From assembly GCF_001439845.1 (NCBI RefSeq), contig NZ_JYLO01000003.1:248001-312000 (forward strand): a stretch of 64,000 nucleotides of DNA, in the 5' to 3' direction. Positions 45,842-55,871 of this stretch are shown in pieces. Position 1 is the stretch's first letter. Each line of letters opens with the position of its first letter. The notes below the pieces were generated by a model, which saw nothing but the letters and a program-made list of their open reading frames with translations, was not told the origin of the DNA and did not search any database. Source of the stretch: Pseudomonas lactis. Its GTDB lineage: Bacteria; Pseudomonadota; Gammaproteobacteria; Pseudomonadales; Pseudomonadaceae. Both the position numbers and the translations under genes were made by a program.

Positions 45842-46339
45842 ATGGACGCCTGGTGGCATCTGGTGTGGCAAACCCTGCAAGCCGAATTCGCGGACATCGG
45901 CGATGCCCGGCAACTCACCCAAGTGACCGTGCGCCTGCTGATCGCGGCGATCCTCGGCGGCATCCTGGGGTTTGAGCGTGAACACAAGGGCAAGGCGGCC
46001 GGGGTGCGTACTCATATGCTGGTGGCGCTGGGCGCCGCGCTGTTCGTGCTGGTGCCGCAGATGTCCGGCAACCAGGCAGATGCCATGAGCCGTGTGGTTC
46101 AAGGGGTGATTGCGGGCATTGGCTTTCTCGGTGCTGGCACCATCCTCAAGGGCAAGGAAGACGAGGAGGGCCAGCATGTGAAGGGCCTGACCACGGCGGC
46201 GGGGTTGTGGATGACCGCCGCCATTGGCGTGGCGGCGGGCATGGGCCGTGAATCGACAGCGGTACTCAGTACGCTGCTGGCGTTGGTGGTATTCAGTGTG
46301 ATGCCCCGGGTCGTCAAGCTGCTGGACAAGGATGAGTGA
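45842..46339 (+). CDS. MgtC/SapB family membrane protein
   Basis: Inner-membrane protein of 165 aa with about four to five helices. Family signature: RLLIAAILGGILGFEREHKGKAAGVRTHMLVALGAALFVLV, VVQGVIAGIGFLGAGTILK and VKGLTTAAGLWMTAAIGVAAGMG. MgtC-type proteins help survival at low magnesium and modulate F-ATPase; this short form lacks the C-terminal ACT-like domain of Salmonella MgtC. The start at 45842 follows an AAAAAGGA segment; the long open frame upstream from 45254 is antisense to other genes and rejected. Confidence 0.9.
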   Translation: MDAWWHLVWQTLQAEFADIGDARQLTQVTVRLLIAAILGGILGFEREHKGKAAGVRTHMLVALGAALFVLVPQMSGNQADAMSRVVQGVIAGIGFLGAGTILKGKEDEEGQHVKGLTTAAGLWMTAAIGVAAGMGRESTAVLSTLLALVVFSVMPRVVKLLDKDE

Positions 46340-46344
46340 CAGGG

Positions 46345-47469
46345 TCAGGTGGTGAGGTTGCTGTACCTGACCTCACCGAAGACTTTCACCACGAAGGGCG
46401 GCTCTCCCGGGTTGCCGGAAATCATTACCACGCTCGTATTATTGGCCGGGTTGTAGTGAACCTGCACTTCGCCACTGGCGCCTGAGAAATTTTCTACCGA
46501 TTTCAAAGGTTTGTTGCCGAGTTGCTTGCGAATGGCCGTTACATCGAGCTTGTCTCTGTTGTGGTCAAAATCCATCACCTCCTTAGGCGCGTCGAAGTTC
46601 GAGTCGCGGATACTGTGGAAGGTGAAGGTCTGACCAATGCCAATCCTGGAATCGTTGCTGTTGCTGGCGGTTTTGAGGCTGTCTGCCTCAGCCGATGAAT
46701 TGTCCGGTTGCGGGGTCGGCTCGCCGAGGTCCACTTCCTTGCCGATCTCGAAGAGGGCCGAGGCGAGTGGCGTACTCTGGCGCACTCGCTGTTGGGCATA
46801 GGATTCCTCAACGCGTAGCTCATCTAAGACTTGCATGGATTGGCTGAAACTCTCCTCGGGGTCAGAACTGGCGGTGCGGGCGCGGATCTCTTGAGGGCTC
46901 AAGCCCGGTCGCTCGATATGCGAGGATTGCTCATGAATCATCTGCAGGCTTGACTGACCTAGACGCTCCTTCACTTTGGTAATCAGTTTGCGCGCTTCGT
47001 CTGCATCCGGGCCATGCAGCATCGATTTGACATTTTCCTTGCTTAACAGGCTACCGATCTCGGCCAACTTCTGGGCGCTCTCCTGCGAGTTTGGCTCGCG
47101 CAGCATCTGGGTAATACTCTCCCGGCTGCCGAGCGCACGAAGTTGGGCGAGCCGGGGGGCGTCTGCACCGGGCGCCTGCGGCTCCACGTCTGTAGTCGGT
47201 GCAGTGGTGGGCGCAGTTGAGGCTTGCTCCTCGGGCGCATCGGTACCGGGCGCCTGCTGTTTTAGGCTTGTCGAGGGGCTAGGGTTGGACGGGGTAGAAG
47301 CTTGCGGCGCCCTGGGGAGGTCCGATGGATGCCTGTCAGGCTCTTTCCTGCGCATGATTCCGCTGGGGCCGGCCCTTAATAAATCGTTCAGTTTCTGTCG
47401 ATCATCGCTGACCGGACGTTGTTGTAGGCCATGCATATCGGGCGTTGGTGGCAGTAGCGAAATGGACAT
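46345..47469 (-). CDS. Protein with a serralysin-like C-terminal (peptidase M10 C-type) domain
   Basis: Protein of 374 aa without a Sec signal peptide. Residues 1-115 are Pro/Ser/Thr/Ala-rich and disordered (LLPPTPDMHGLQ, ASTAPTTAPTTD). Residues 115-215 are helical. The last 90 residues (FTFHSIRDSNFDAPKEVMDFDHNRDKLDVTAIRKQL, ENFSGASGEVQVHYNP, VVKVFGEV) resemble the C-terminal domain of serralysins that carries the type I secretion signal. No zinc-protease HExxH motif and no RTX GGxGxD repeats are present. It could be an effector or secreted helper of type I or type III export, but this is inference. No clear ribosome-binding site was seen at 47469. Confidence 0.65.
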   Translation of the reverse strand: MSISLLPPTPDMHGLQQRPVSDDRQKLNDLLRAGPSGIMRRKEPDRHPSDLPRAPQASTPSNPSPSTSLKQQAPGTDAPEEQASTAPTTAPTTDVEPQAPGADAPRLAQLRALGSRESITQMLREPNSQESAQKLAEIGSLLSKENVKSMLHGPDADEARKLITKVKERLGQSSLQMIHEQSSHIERPGLSPQEIRARTASSDPEESFSQSMQVLDELRVEESYAQQRVRQSTPLASALFEIGKEVDLGEPTPQPDNSSAEADSLKTASNSNDSRIGIGQTFTFHSIRDSNFDAPKEVMDFDHNRDKLDVTAIRKQLGNKPLKSVENFSGASGEVQVHYNPANNTSVVMISGNPGEPPFVVKVFGEVRYSNLTT

Positions 47470-47655
47470 AGAAGGTACTCGCGTTACGGACGGTATAGTC
47501 TGCGGCCAGCAAAAAGGCGGGTCAGCGCACGAGTAATGAATCTATCTTGGCCTTCGAGGGGGTGATCTCGGTGATGTCTGTAAAGCGAGTGGGAAAAATC
47601 AGCATCGCTTGCCCGCGATATTTGGTTCGCAAGCAAGCGTTTGCGGGCCTGTAAA
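47470..47655. other. Intergenic region with weak inverted repeat
   Basis: A CGCTTGC / GCAAGCG inverted pair lies within 47605-47640; otherwise nothing recognised. It separates two minus-strand genes and may hold the promoter of the serralysin-like gene. Confidence 0.3.
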
Positions 47656-47814
47656 TCAGACGATAACGGGCGGCATCGTTGCGGGGGGTTCCTGCACGGG
47701 CGGTGGCTCGTTTTCAGGGGGCTCTTGTTCAGGAACGGGTTGGGGTTCTGTGGGCGGCAGCGGGGGCTCGTCGATATTTGGATCTTCGGATTCAGGGGGT
47801 ATCGGGATATTCAT
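47656..47814 (-). CDS. Small proline-rich acidic protein
   Basis: Peptide of 52 aa, MNIPIPPESEDPNIDEPPLP followed by repeated PP and EP motifs to the end. About a third of residues are proline and the charge is strongly negative, so it should be extended. I recall similar Pro-rich mini-proteins in other Pseudomonas genomes, often beside glgE; function is unknown. A GAGG site precedes ATG 47814; the longer frame to 47940 is unlikely. It is divergent from glgE. Confidence 0.6.
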   Translation of the reverse strand: MNIPIPPESEDPNIDEPPLPPTEPQPVPEQEPPENEPPPVQEPPATMPPVIV

Positions 47815-48017
47815 TGGTATGGCCTCGTTTGTGCTTTGCTCTATCGGTGGACCCTTGCCTGCGGGAAATGATTCCCGCCCAGTGGCGGTATATCCACCTG
47901 AACTTTTGAACAGCGCCCAGGCTCGGACCTTATACGGCACTGCTCAGGGAGAGCGTCGCCGTTTCTGAATTCGGATCAAGCCAAGAGCGTCCACAGGGCG
48001 TAAGGGGAAGATGCTCG

Positions 48018-50006
48018 ATGACTGCTGAAACACTGGTTCCAGAAGACTCCGTGCTGCCGCTGTCCCAGGCGCTGCTGTTACCCAGGATCGCGATCGAAAG
48101 CACCATGCCGGTCATCGACAACGGTGAGTTTGCCGTCAAGGCGGTGGTGGGTCAGCGGGTCCATGTGACCAGCAAAGTGTTCGCCGATGGCCACGATAAA
48201 CTGGCGGTGTTGATCCGCTGGCGCGCGCTGGGAGATGAAAGCTGGCACAGCGTGGTCATGCTGGATATCGGCAACAATGGTTGGGAGGGGGCGTTTACCG
48301 TCGCCTGCCAAGGCCGCCATGAGTACTGCATCGAAGCCTGGATCGACACCTTTGCCAGCTTCTGTTACGAACTGCGCAAGAAGCATGAAGCTGGCGTGCC
48401 GGTCAGCCTGGAGTTGCAGGAGGGCCGCAGCCTGGTGTTGCAGGCCGCCGAACGCAGTGACAATGAACTGCGTGACCGCTTGATGTTGTTGCACCATGAG
48501 CTCTCCGGCCTGCTGGAAACCGAGCAGGTGGCGTTGTTCCTGCACGAAGACAGTGCACACCTGATGACCCAGGCCGACCATCGGGCCTATTTGAGCGTCA
48601 GCCCCGCGTACCCGATTGACGTGGAGCGTGAGGCCGCACAATTTGCCAGCTGGTACGAGCTGTTTCCGCGCTCGATCACCGACGATCCTGCACGGCACGG
48701 CACGTTTAACGACGTCCACGCACGCTTGCCGATGATCCATGACATGGGCTTTGACGTGCTGTACTTCCCGCCGATCCACCCCATTGGCCGTAGCCACCGC
48801 AAGGGCAAGAACAACTCGCTCATCGCCGGCCCCGATGATCCCGGCAGCCCCTATGCCATCGGCAGTGAGGCGGGCGGTCACGAGGCGATCCACCCGCAGT
48901 TGGGCACGCGCGATGATTTTCGCCGGTTGGTCCAGGCCGCTGCCGACCACGGCCTGGAAATTGCCCTGGACTTCGCCATCCAGTGCTCTCAGGACCATCC
49001 ATGGCTCAAGGAGCATCCGGGCTGGTTCAACTGGCGCCCGGACGGCACGATCAAGTACGCGGAAAACCCACCGAAAAAATACCAGGACATCGTTAACGTC
49101 GATTTCTACGCGGCCGACGCCATCCCGAGTCTGTGGACCGAACTGCGCGATATCGTGGTGGGCTGGGTGGAAGAGGGCGTGAAGACCTTTCGCGTCGACA
49201 ACCCGCACACCAAGCCGCTGCCGTTCTGGCAATGGCTGATCAGCGATGTGCGTGCCAAGTACCCTGAGGTGATCTTCCTCGCCGAAGCCTTCACCACCCC
49301 GGCGATGATGGCGCGCCTGGGCAAGGTCGGCTATTCCCAGAGCTACACCTATTTCACCTGGCGCAACACCAAGGCTGAGCTGAGCGAGTACCTCACGCAA
49401 CTGAACCAATCGCCTTGGCGTGAGTGCTACCGCCCGAACTTCTTCGTCAATACGCCGGACATCAACCCGGGTTTCCTGCATGAATCCGGCCGTGCAGGCT
49501 TCCTGATCCGCGCTGCGCTGGCCACCATGGGCTCGGGCTTGTGGGGGATGTATTCAGGCTTTGAGTTGTGCGAAGCCGCGCCGGTGCCGGGCAAAGAGGA
49601 ATACCTGGACTCGGAGAAGTACGAGATACGCCCCCGCGACTTCACCGCGCCCGGCAACATCATCGCCGAGATCGCCCAGCTCAACCGCATCCGTCGTCAG
49701 AACCCGGCGTTGCAAACCCACCTGGGGCTCAAGCTCTACAACGCCTGGAACGACAACATCCTGTATTTCGGCAAGCGCAGCGAAGACGGCAGCAATTTCA
49801 TTCTGGTCGCCGTCAACCTCGACCCGCACAACGCCCAGGAAGCCCACTTCGAATTGCCACTGTGGGAGATGGGCTTGCCCGACGATGCCCAGACCCAGGG
49901 CGAAGACTTGATGAACGGCCATCGCTGGACCTGGTACGGCAAGACCCAATGGACCCGGCTGGAACCACAGATGCCGTTCGGGATCTGGCGCATCAGCACA
50001 TCCTGA
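48018..50006 (+). CDS. glgE: Alpha-1,4-glucan:maltose-1-phosphate maltosyltransferase
   Basis: GH13_3 enzyme of 662 aa that extends alpha-glucan using maltose-1-phosphate. An N-terminal beta-sandwich (about 20-130) and a helical insertion (about 130-190) precede the catalytic barrel. Active-site elements are KTFRVDNPHTKPLPFW with the nucleophile Asp and FLAEAFTTP with the acid Glu, plus PPIHPIGRSHRKGKNN. Length and order fit the family. It takes maltose-1-phosphate made by the maltokinase part of the next protein. A repeat block of about 160 bases separates it from treS. Confidence 0.94.
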   Translation: MTAETLVPEDSVLPLSQALLLPRIAIESTMPVIDNGEFAVKAVVGQRVHVTSKVFADGHDKLAVLIRWRALGDESWHSVVMLDIGNNGWEGAFTVACQGRHEYCIEAWIDTFASFCYELRKKHEAGVPVSLELQEGRSLVLQAAERSDNELRDRLMLLHHELSGLLETEQVALFLHEDSAHLMTQADHRAYLSVSPAYPIDVEREAAQFASWYELFPRSITDDPARHGTFNDVHARLPMIHDMGFDVLYFPPIHPIGRSHRKGKNNSLIAGPDDPGSPYAIGSEAGGHEAIHPQLGTRDDFRRLVQAAADHGLEIALDFAIQCSQDHPWLKEHPGWFNWRPDGTIKYAENPPKKYQDIVNVDFYAADAIPSLWTELRDIVVGWVEEGVKTFRVDNPHTKPLPFWQWLISDVRAKYPEVIFLAEAFTTPAMMARLGKVGYSQSYTYFTWRNTKAELSEYLTQLNQSPWRECYRPNFFVNTPDINPGFLHESGRAGFLIRAALATMGSGLWGMYSGFELCEAAPVPGKEEYLDSEKYEIRPRDFTAPGNIIAEIAQLNRIRRQNPALQTHLGLKLYNAWNDNILYFGKRSEDGSNFILVAVNLDPHNAQEAHFELPLWEMGLPDDAQTQGEDLMNGHRWTWYGKTQWTRLEPQMPFGIWRISTS

Positions 50007-50010
50007 GTGC

Positions 50011-50167
50011 TCGTTCCCACGCTCTGCGTGGGAACGCCTCACGTGACGCTCTGCGTGGGAATGCCTCACTTGACGCTCTGCGTGGGAATGCCTCACTTGA
50101 CGCTCTGCGTCGCGCTTGGGACGCGGAGCGTCCGGGGCTGCATTCCCACGCGGAGCGTGGGAACGAT
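50011..50167. repeat. 27-bp tandem repeats inside a GTTCCCACGCTC-type element
   Basis: CGCTCTGCG recurs at 50020, 50047, 50074 and 50101, an exact 27-bp period, with GTGGGAATGCCTCACTTGA in the unit. The block is flanked by GTTCCCACGCTC at the left and GAGCGTGGGAAC at the right, so the ends are inverted. It is the same family as the 127-bp array at 19659, in a different arrangement. Confidence 0.9.
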
Positions 50168-50199
50168 CCTCGAGAACTTTGTATTTTCAGGAGTTTGCA

Positions 50200-53100
50200 A
50201 TGGCCAAGAAACCCAAGGCAGCCACCTTTATCAAAGACCCGCTCTGGTACAAAGACGCGGTGATCTACCAGGTTCACGTCAAATCCTATTTCGACTCCAA
50301 CAACGACGGCATTGGCGACTTTGCCGGGCTGATCGCCAAACTTGACTACATCGCTGACCTGGGCGTGAACACCATCTGGCTGCTGCCGTTCTACCCCTCG
50401 CCGCGCCGTGATGACGGCTACGACATTGCCGAATACCGCGGCGTGCACAGCGACTACGGGACGATGGCCGACGCCAAGCGCTTTATTGCCCAGGCCCACC
50501 AACGCGGGCTGCGGGTGATCACTGAACTGGTGATCAACCACACCTCCGACCAGCACCCCTGGTTCCAGCGTGCGCGCAAGGCCAAACCAGGCTCGGCGGC
50601 ACGGGACTTCTACGTGTGGTCGGACGATGACCAGAAATACGACGGCACACGCATTATTTTCCTCGACACCGAAAAGTCCAACTGGACCTGGGACCCGGTG
50701 GCCGGCCAGTACTTCTGGCACCGCTTTTACTCGCACCAACCGGACCTCAACTTCGATAACCCGCAGGTCATGAAAGCGGTGCTGTCGGTGATGCGCTATT
50801 GGCTCGACCTGGGCATCGACGGCCTGCGCCTGGACGCCATCCCCTACCTGATCGAACGGGACGGCACCAACAACGAAAACCTGGCCGAAACCCACGACGT
50901 CCTCAAGCAGATCCGCGCCGAGATCGATGCCCATTACCCCGACCGCATGCTGCTGGCCGAAGCCAACCAATGGCCGGAAGACACGCAGCTGTACTTTGGC
51001 GACAGAAAGGGCGACGACGGCGATGAATGCCACATGGCGTTTCACTTCCCGCTGATGCCGCGCATGTACATGGCGTTGGCCCAGGAAGATCGCTTCCCCA
51101 TCACCGACATTCTGCGCCAGACCCCGGAGATTCCCGCCAACTGCCAGTGGGCAATTTTCCTGCGCAACCATGATGAGCTGACCCTGGAAATGGTCACCGA
51201 CAAAGAGCGCGACTACCTGTGGAACTACTACGCCGCAGACCGCCGCGCCCGTATCAACCTGGGCATTCGGCGACGCCTGGCGCCGCTGGTGGAGCGCGAT
51301 CGTCGGCGGGTGGAATTGCTCAACAGCCTGTTGCTGTCGATGCCGGGCACGCCGACCTTGTACTACGGCGATGAAATCGGCATGGGCGACAACATCTACC
51401 TGGGCGACCGTGACGGCGTGCGCACGCCGATGCAATGGTCCATCGACCGCAATGGCGGGTTTTCCCGTGCCGACCCGGCCAGCCTGGTACTGCCGCCGAT
51501 CATGGACCCGCAATACGGCTACCAGTCGGTCAACGTCGAGACCCAGGCCCAAGACCCGCATTCATTGCTCAACTGGACCCGGCGCATGCTCGCAGTGCGC
51601 AAGCAGTCCAAGGCGTTTGGTCGTGGCAGCTTGAAAATGCTCTCGCCGACTAACCGGCGCATCCTGGCTTACACCCGTGAATACACCGGTGAAGACGGCC
51701 ACACCGAGATCATCCTGTGCGTGGCCAACGTGTCGCGCAGCGCCCAGGCGGCAGAGCTGGACCTGTCGGCCTTTGCCGGCATGGTGCCGGTGGAGATGCT
51801 TGGCGGTAATGCCTTCCCGCCAATCGGCCAGCTGAATTTCCTGCTGACCCTGGCGCCCTATGGTTTCTATTGGTTCGTGCTGGCAGCGGAAAACCAGATG
51901 CCCAGCTGGCATGTGGAACCGGCGCAAAGCATGCCCGACTTCACCACTTTGGTACTGAAAAAACGCATGGAAGAGCTACTCGAAGAACCTTGCCGCACCA
52001 GCCTGGAACATACGTCACTGCCCGCCTGGCTGCCCAAGCGGCGCTGGTTTGCCGGCAAAGATACGGCAATCGACACGGTGCACATCGCATATGGCGTGCG
52101 TTTTGGCGACCCGCAGCATCCGGTGTTGCTCAGTGAGATCGAAGTGACCAGTGCCGGCCAGGTCAGCCGCTACCAACTGCCCTTGGGCTTCCTTGGCGAA
52201 GACCAGTTCACCAGCGCCTTGCCCCAGCAATTGGCGTTGGCCCGAGTGCGACGCACCCGCCAGGTAGGTTTGGTGACCGATGCCTTCAGCCTTGAGCATT
52301 TTATCCTTGAGGTGATCCAGGCCATGCAGGCCGGCACCGTGCTCAATACCCCTGACGGCGATCTGCGATTCGAGGCCACTCAACACTTGGCCGCATTGCA
52401 ACTGACCCGTGAATCGCCGGTGCGTTACTTGTCCGCCGAGCAGTCCAACAGCTCGGTGGTGGTCGGTGAGAGTCTGGTGCTCAAGCTGATTCGCAAAGTC
52501 AGCGCCGGCGTGCACCCGGAGCTGGAAATGAGTGCGTACCTGACCGCCGCTGGCTACCCGAACATCTCGCCGCTGCTGGGCTTTATGAGCCGCCAGGACG
52601 GGCAGGGACAGGACAACTTGCTGATGATTGCCCAGGGTTACTTGAGCAATCAGGGCGATGCCTGGAGCTGGACCCAGAACAACCTGGAGCGGGCGATCCG
52701 CGATGAGCTGGCCGACGCGATCTCTGAACAGGAACAGCATTACAACGCCCTCGGGGAACTGGCAGATTTTGCCGGTTTGCTCGGTCAGCGCCTGGGTGAA
52801 ATGCACCTGGTGCTGGGTGCGCCAACGGCCGACAAGGCCTTCAAACCCGAACCCACCACAATCAAAGACACCCAAGCCTGGGCCAAGGATGTCGGCGCCC
52901 AGATCGACCGTGCCTTGCAGTTGCTCAAGCTTAATCAAAGCCAGTTGAACCCCGCCGACCAGGCGTTGGTCAGTGAATTACTGGCGCAGAAAAAAGCCAT
53001 CGCGGCGCATGTCCAGGCGTTGGCCAAAGCCACGGCGGGCGGATTGCGCATTCGCGTCCACGGTGACTTGCACCTGGGCCAGGTATTGGTGGTCAAGGGC

Positions 53101-53547
53101 GATGCCTACTTGATCGACTTCGAGGGCGAACCGGCGCGACCGCTGCATGAGCGGCGCGGCAAACACAGCCCTTATAAAGATGTGAGCGGTGTGCTGCGTT
53201 CCTTTGATTATGCCGCGGCCATGGCGCTGAATGTACAAGGGGTGGATCACACGCCAGAAGCGAACGCTGCGCGCAAACGCGTGACCGACCGCTACCTGAA
53301 TGAAGCCCGCGTAGCATTTACCCAGGCTTACCAGGCCGCTGCGTCTACACTGGCGCATGACTGGCAGGATGCCAACGGCCAAGACGCAGCGCTGACCTTG
53401 TTCAGCCTGGAAAAGGCCGCGTACGAAGTGGCCTACGAAGCAGAAAACCGCCCGACCTGGCTGCCGGTGCCCCTGCAAGGGCTGCACGGCTTGCTGAGCG
53501 GGCTGACACCTATATCTAAACCTGTACGCGGTGGGGAGACGTCATGA
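50200..53547 (+). CDS. treS: Trehalose synthase/maltokinase fusion protein
   Basis: Bifunctional protein of 1115 aa. The N-terminal GH13_16 domain (about 10-560) interconverts trehalose and maltose: [13 protein letters not shown] (nucleophile Asp), [11 protein letters not shown] (Glu) and [12 protein letters not shown] (Asp). The C-terminal maltokinase (about 610-1110, Pep2/Mak-like) phosphorylates maltose to maltose-1-phosphate, with kinase motifs [13 protein letters not shown] and [12 protein letters not shown]. The start at 50200 ([24 protein letters not shown]) follows a CAGGAG site; the longer frame from 50116 reads through the repeat. It overlaps glgB by ATGA. It links trehalose to GlgE. 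Confidence 0.94.
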   Translation: MAKKPKAATFIKDPLWYKDAVIYQVHVKSYFDSNNDGIGDFAGLIAKLDYIADLGVNTIWLLPFYPSPRRDDGYDIAEYRGVHSDYGTMADAKRFIAQAHQRGLRVITELVINHTSDQHPWFQRARKAKPGSAARDFYVWSDDDQKYDGTRIIFLDTEKSNWTWDPVAGQYFWHRFYSHQPDLNFDNPQVMKAVLSVMRYWLDLGIDGLRLDAIPYLIERDGTNNENLAETHDVLKQIRAEIDAHYPDRMLLAEANQWPEDTQLYFGDRKGDDGDECHMAFHFPLMPRMYMALAQEDRFPITDILRQTPEIPANCQWAIFLRNHDELTLEMVTDKERDYLWNYYAADRRARINLGIRRRLAPLVERDRRRVELLNSLLLSMPGTPTLYYGDEIGMGDNIYLGDRDGVRTPMQWSIDRNGGFSRADPASLVLPPIMDPQYGYQSVNVETQAQDPHSLLNWTRRMLAVRKQSKAFGRGSLKMLSPTNRRILAYTREYTGEDGHTEIILCVANVSRSAQAAELDLSAFAGMVPVEMLGGNAFPPIGQLNFLLTLAPYGFYWFVLAAENQMPSWHVEPAQSMPDFTTLVLKKRMEELLEEPCRTSLEHTSLPAWLPKRRWFAGKDTAIDTVHIAYGVRFGDPQHPVLLSEIEVTSAGQVSRYQLPLGFLGEDQFTSALPQQLALARVRRTRQVGLVTDAFSLEHFILEVIQAMQAGTVLNTPDGDLRFEATQHLAALQLTRESPVRYLSAEQSNSSVVVGESLVLKLIRKVSAGVHPELEMSAYLTAAGYPNISPLLGFMSRQDGQGQDNLLMIAQGYLSNQGDAWSWTQNNLERAIRDELADAISEQEQHYNALGELADFAGLLGQRLGEMHLVLGAPTADKAFKPEPTTIKDTQAWAKDVGAQIDRALQLLKLNQSQLNPADQALVSELLAQKKAIAAHVQALAKATAGGLRIRVHGDLHLGQVLVVKGDAYLIDFEGEPARPLHERRGKHSPYKDVSGVLRSFDYAAAMALNVQGVDHTPEANAARKRVTDRYLNEARVAFTQAYQAAASTLAHDWQDANGQDAALTLFSLEKAAYEVAYEAENRPTWLPVPLQGLHGLLSGLTPISKPVRGGETS

Positions 53548-55790
53548 GTTTTACACAGAGAGAACCGCTGCAGCCCAAGTTGACTGCATTGCCGGCGTCC
53601 AAGGACGTCGATGCGCTGGTGCGCGCCGAGCACCCCGATCCGTTTTCGATCCTGGGGCCCCATGATGACGAGCAGGGCGGCCAGTTTATCCGCGCATTCC
53701 TGCCAGAGGCCCTGAGTGTTCAGGTGCTGGCGCGTGACACAGGCGAGCCGTTTGGCAGCCTCGATGCCACCCAGGTGCCAGGCCTGTTTATTGGGCACTT
53801 CAGCACTCGCCAGCCCTACCTGCTGAAAATCCAGTGGGCCGGCGGTGAGCAGATCACCGAAGACCCTTACAGCTTCAGCCAATTGCTGCTGGGGGAGATG
53901 GACCTGTACCTGTTTGCCGAAGGCAATCATCGTGACCTGGGCAACTGCCTGGGGGCGCAGGTGGTCAGCGTCGATGGCGTGCAAGGCGTGCGCTTTGCCG
54001 TCTGGGCGCCGAACGCACGGCGGGTTTCGGTGGTGGGCGACTTCAATATCTGGGACGGGCGCCGTCATCCGATGCGCCTGCGCCATCCCTCGGGCGTGTG
54101 GGAAATCTTCATCCCGCGCCTGCAGCCGGGCGCGGCTTATAAGTACGAAATTCTCGGCGCCCACGGCATTTTGCCGCTCAAGGCCGACCCCGTGGCGCTG
54201 GCCACCCAACTGCCGCCGGACACCGCCTCGAAAGTTGCTGCACCTTTGCAAGTGGATTGGCAGGACCATGAGTGGATGCAATCGCGGGGAGACAAGCAGA
54301 AAGCCACCGCGCCGTTGTCGATCTACGAGCTGCATGTGGGGTCCTGGCAGTGCGAGCTGGACGAGGCCGGTGAAGTGGCTCGGCAATATGGCTGGCGCGA
54401 ATTGGCCGAGCGGCTGATTCCTTACGTTCAACAATTGGGCTTCACCCATATCGAACTGATGCCGATCATGGAGCACCCCTTTGGTGGCTCGTGGGGTTAT
54501 CAAGCGTTATCCCAGTTTGCCCCCAGCGCGCGCTTTGGCTCGCCGGAAGACTTCGCCTGGTTCGTCAATGCCTGCCATCAGGCCGATATCGGCGTGATCC
54601 TTGATTGGGTGCCAGCGCATTTCCCCACCGATACCCACGGCCTGGCGCAATTTGACGGTACCGCGCTGTACGAATACGCCAACCCCCTGGAAGGCTTTCA
54701 CCAGGACTGGGACACGCTGATCTACAACCTGGGCCGCACCGAGGTCCACGGTTTCATGCTCGCGTCGGCTTTGCATTGGCTCAAGCATTTCCATGTGGAC
54801 GGCCTGCGCGTGGACGCCGTGGCCTCCATGCTGTATCGCGATTATTCGCGCAAGGCCGGTGAATGGGTGCCCAACCGTCATGGCGGCCGCGAGAACCTGG
54901 AAGCCATCGACTTCTTGCGGCACCTGAACGACGTGGTTGCCCTTGAAGCGCCGGGCGCGTTGGTAATTGCCGAGGAGTCCACGGCCTGGCCCGGCGTCAG
55001 CCAGCCGACCCAACAGGGTGGCCTGGGCTTCAACTACAAATGGAACATGGGCTGGATGCACGACTCCCTGCATTACATTCAGCAAGACCCGGTGTACCGC
55101 GCCCATCATCACAACGAGCTGAGTTTCGGGTTGGTGTATGCCTGGTCCGAGCGCTTCATCCTGCCGATTTCCCATGATGAGGTGGTACACGGCAAGCACT
55201 CGCTGATCGACAAGATGCCCGGCGACCGCTGGCAGAAATTTGCCAACCTGCGCGCCTATCTCAGTTTTATGTGGATGCACCCCGGCAAGAAGCTGCTGTT
55301 CATGGGCTGCGAATTTGGCCAATGGCGCGAGTGGAACCACGACCAGCAACTGGATTGGTATTTGCTGCAGTACCCCGAGCACCGTGGCGTGCAGAAGCTG
55401 GTGGGCGACCTGAACCGCCTGTACCGCGAAGAACCGGCGTTGCACGAACAGGACGATGCGCCCCAGGGCTTCCAATGGCTGATCGGTGATGACGCGATCA
55501 ACAGCGTCTATGCCTGGCTGCGCTGGAGCAAAGATGGCAAGCCGGTGTTGGTGGTTGCCAACTTCACCCCGGTGCCCCGTGAAGGCTACGCAGTCGGTGT
55601 GCCGTTTGGCGGGCGCTGGAGTGAGGTGATCAACAGTGATGCCGATACCTACGCCGGCTCCAATTACGGCAATGGCGGCGCGGTGTTTACCCAGGATGAG
55701 CCGCGCCATGGGCAGCCGGTGTCGCTGTCTTTGAACCTGCCGCCCCTGGGCGTGCTGATTTTGCGACCTCAAGAGCCTGAAACGCTCTAG
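53544..55790 (+). CDS. glgB: 1,4-alpha-glucan branching enzyme
   Basis: GH13_9 branching enzyme of 748 aa with N-terminal carbohydrate-binding modules (N1 at about 25-115, CBM48 at about 130-215) and a catalytic barrel. Active-site motifs are [25 protein letters not shown] and [13 protein letters not shown]. It introduces alpha-1,6 branches in the glucan made by GlgE. The start overlaps the treS stop (ATGA), indicating co-translation. The gene is intact. Confidence 0.95.
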   Translation: MSFTQREPLQPKLTALPASKDVDALVRAEHPDPFSILGPHDDEQGGQFIRAFLPEALSVQVLARDTGEPFGSLDATQVPGLFIGHFSTRQPYLLKIQWAGGEQITEDPYSFSQLLLGEMDLYLFAEGNHRDLGNCLGAQVVSVDGVQGVRFAVWAPNARRVSVVGDFNIWDGRRHPMRLRHPSGVWEIFIPRLQPGAAYKYEILGAHGILPLKADPVALATQLPPDTASKVAAPLQVDWQDHEWMQSRGDKQKATAPLSIYELHVGSWQCELDEAGEVARQYGWRELAERLIPYVQQLGFTHIELMPIMEHPFGGSWGYQALSQFAPSARFGSPEDFAWFVNACHQADIGVILDWVPAHFPTDTHGLAQFDGTALYEYANPLEGFHQDWDTLIYNLGRTEVHGFMLASALHWLKHFHVDGLRVDAVASMLYRDYSRKAGEWVPNRHGGRENLEAIDFLRHLNDVVALEAPGALVIAEESTAWPGVSQPTQQGGLGFNYKWNMGWMHDSLHYIQQDPVYRAHHHNELSFGLVYAWSERFILPISHDEVVHGKHSLIDKMPGDRWQKFANLRAYLSFMWMHPGKKLLFMGCEFGQWREWNHDQQLDWYLLQYPEHRGVQKLVGDLNRLYREEPALHEQDDAPQGFQWLIGDDAINSVYAWLRWSKDGKPVLVVANFTPVPREGYAVGVPFGGRWSEVINSDADTYAGSNYGNGGAVFTQDEPRHGQPVSLSLNLPPLGVLILRPQEPETL

Positions 55791-55871
55791 CGCGGCGTAT
55801 GCCGCTGTTCGGCTTGCTGGCAAGGTGCCACAATGGCGCCTTTGCCGTCGCCGGTCAAACAGGCCAACCCC

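Noticed and set aside
50011..50167. Possible CRISPR array
   Set aside because: The 27-bp units are head-to-tail without unique spacers and no cas genes are present; it is a tandem repeat inside a REP-like element.
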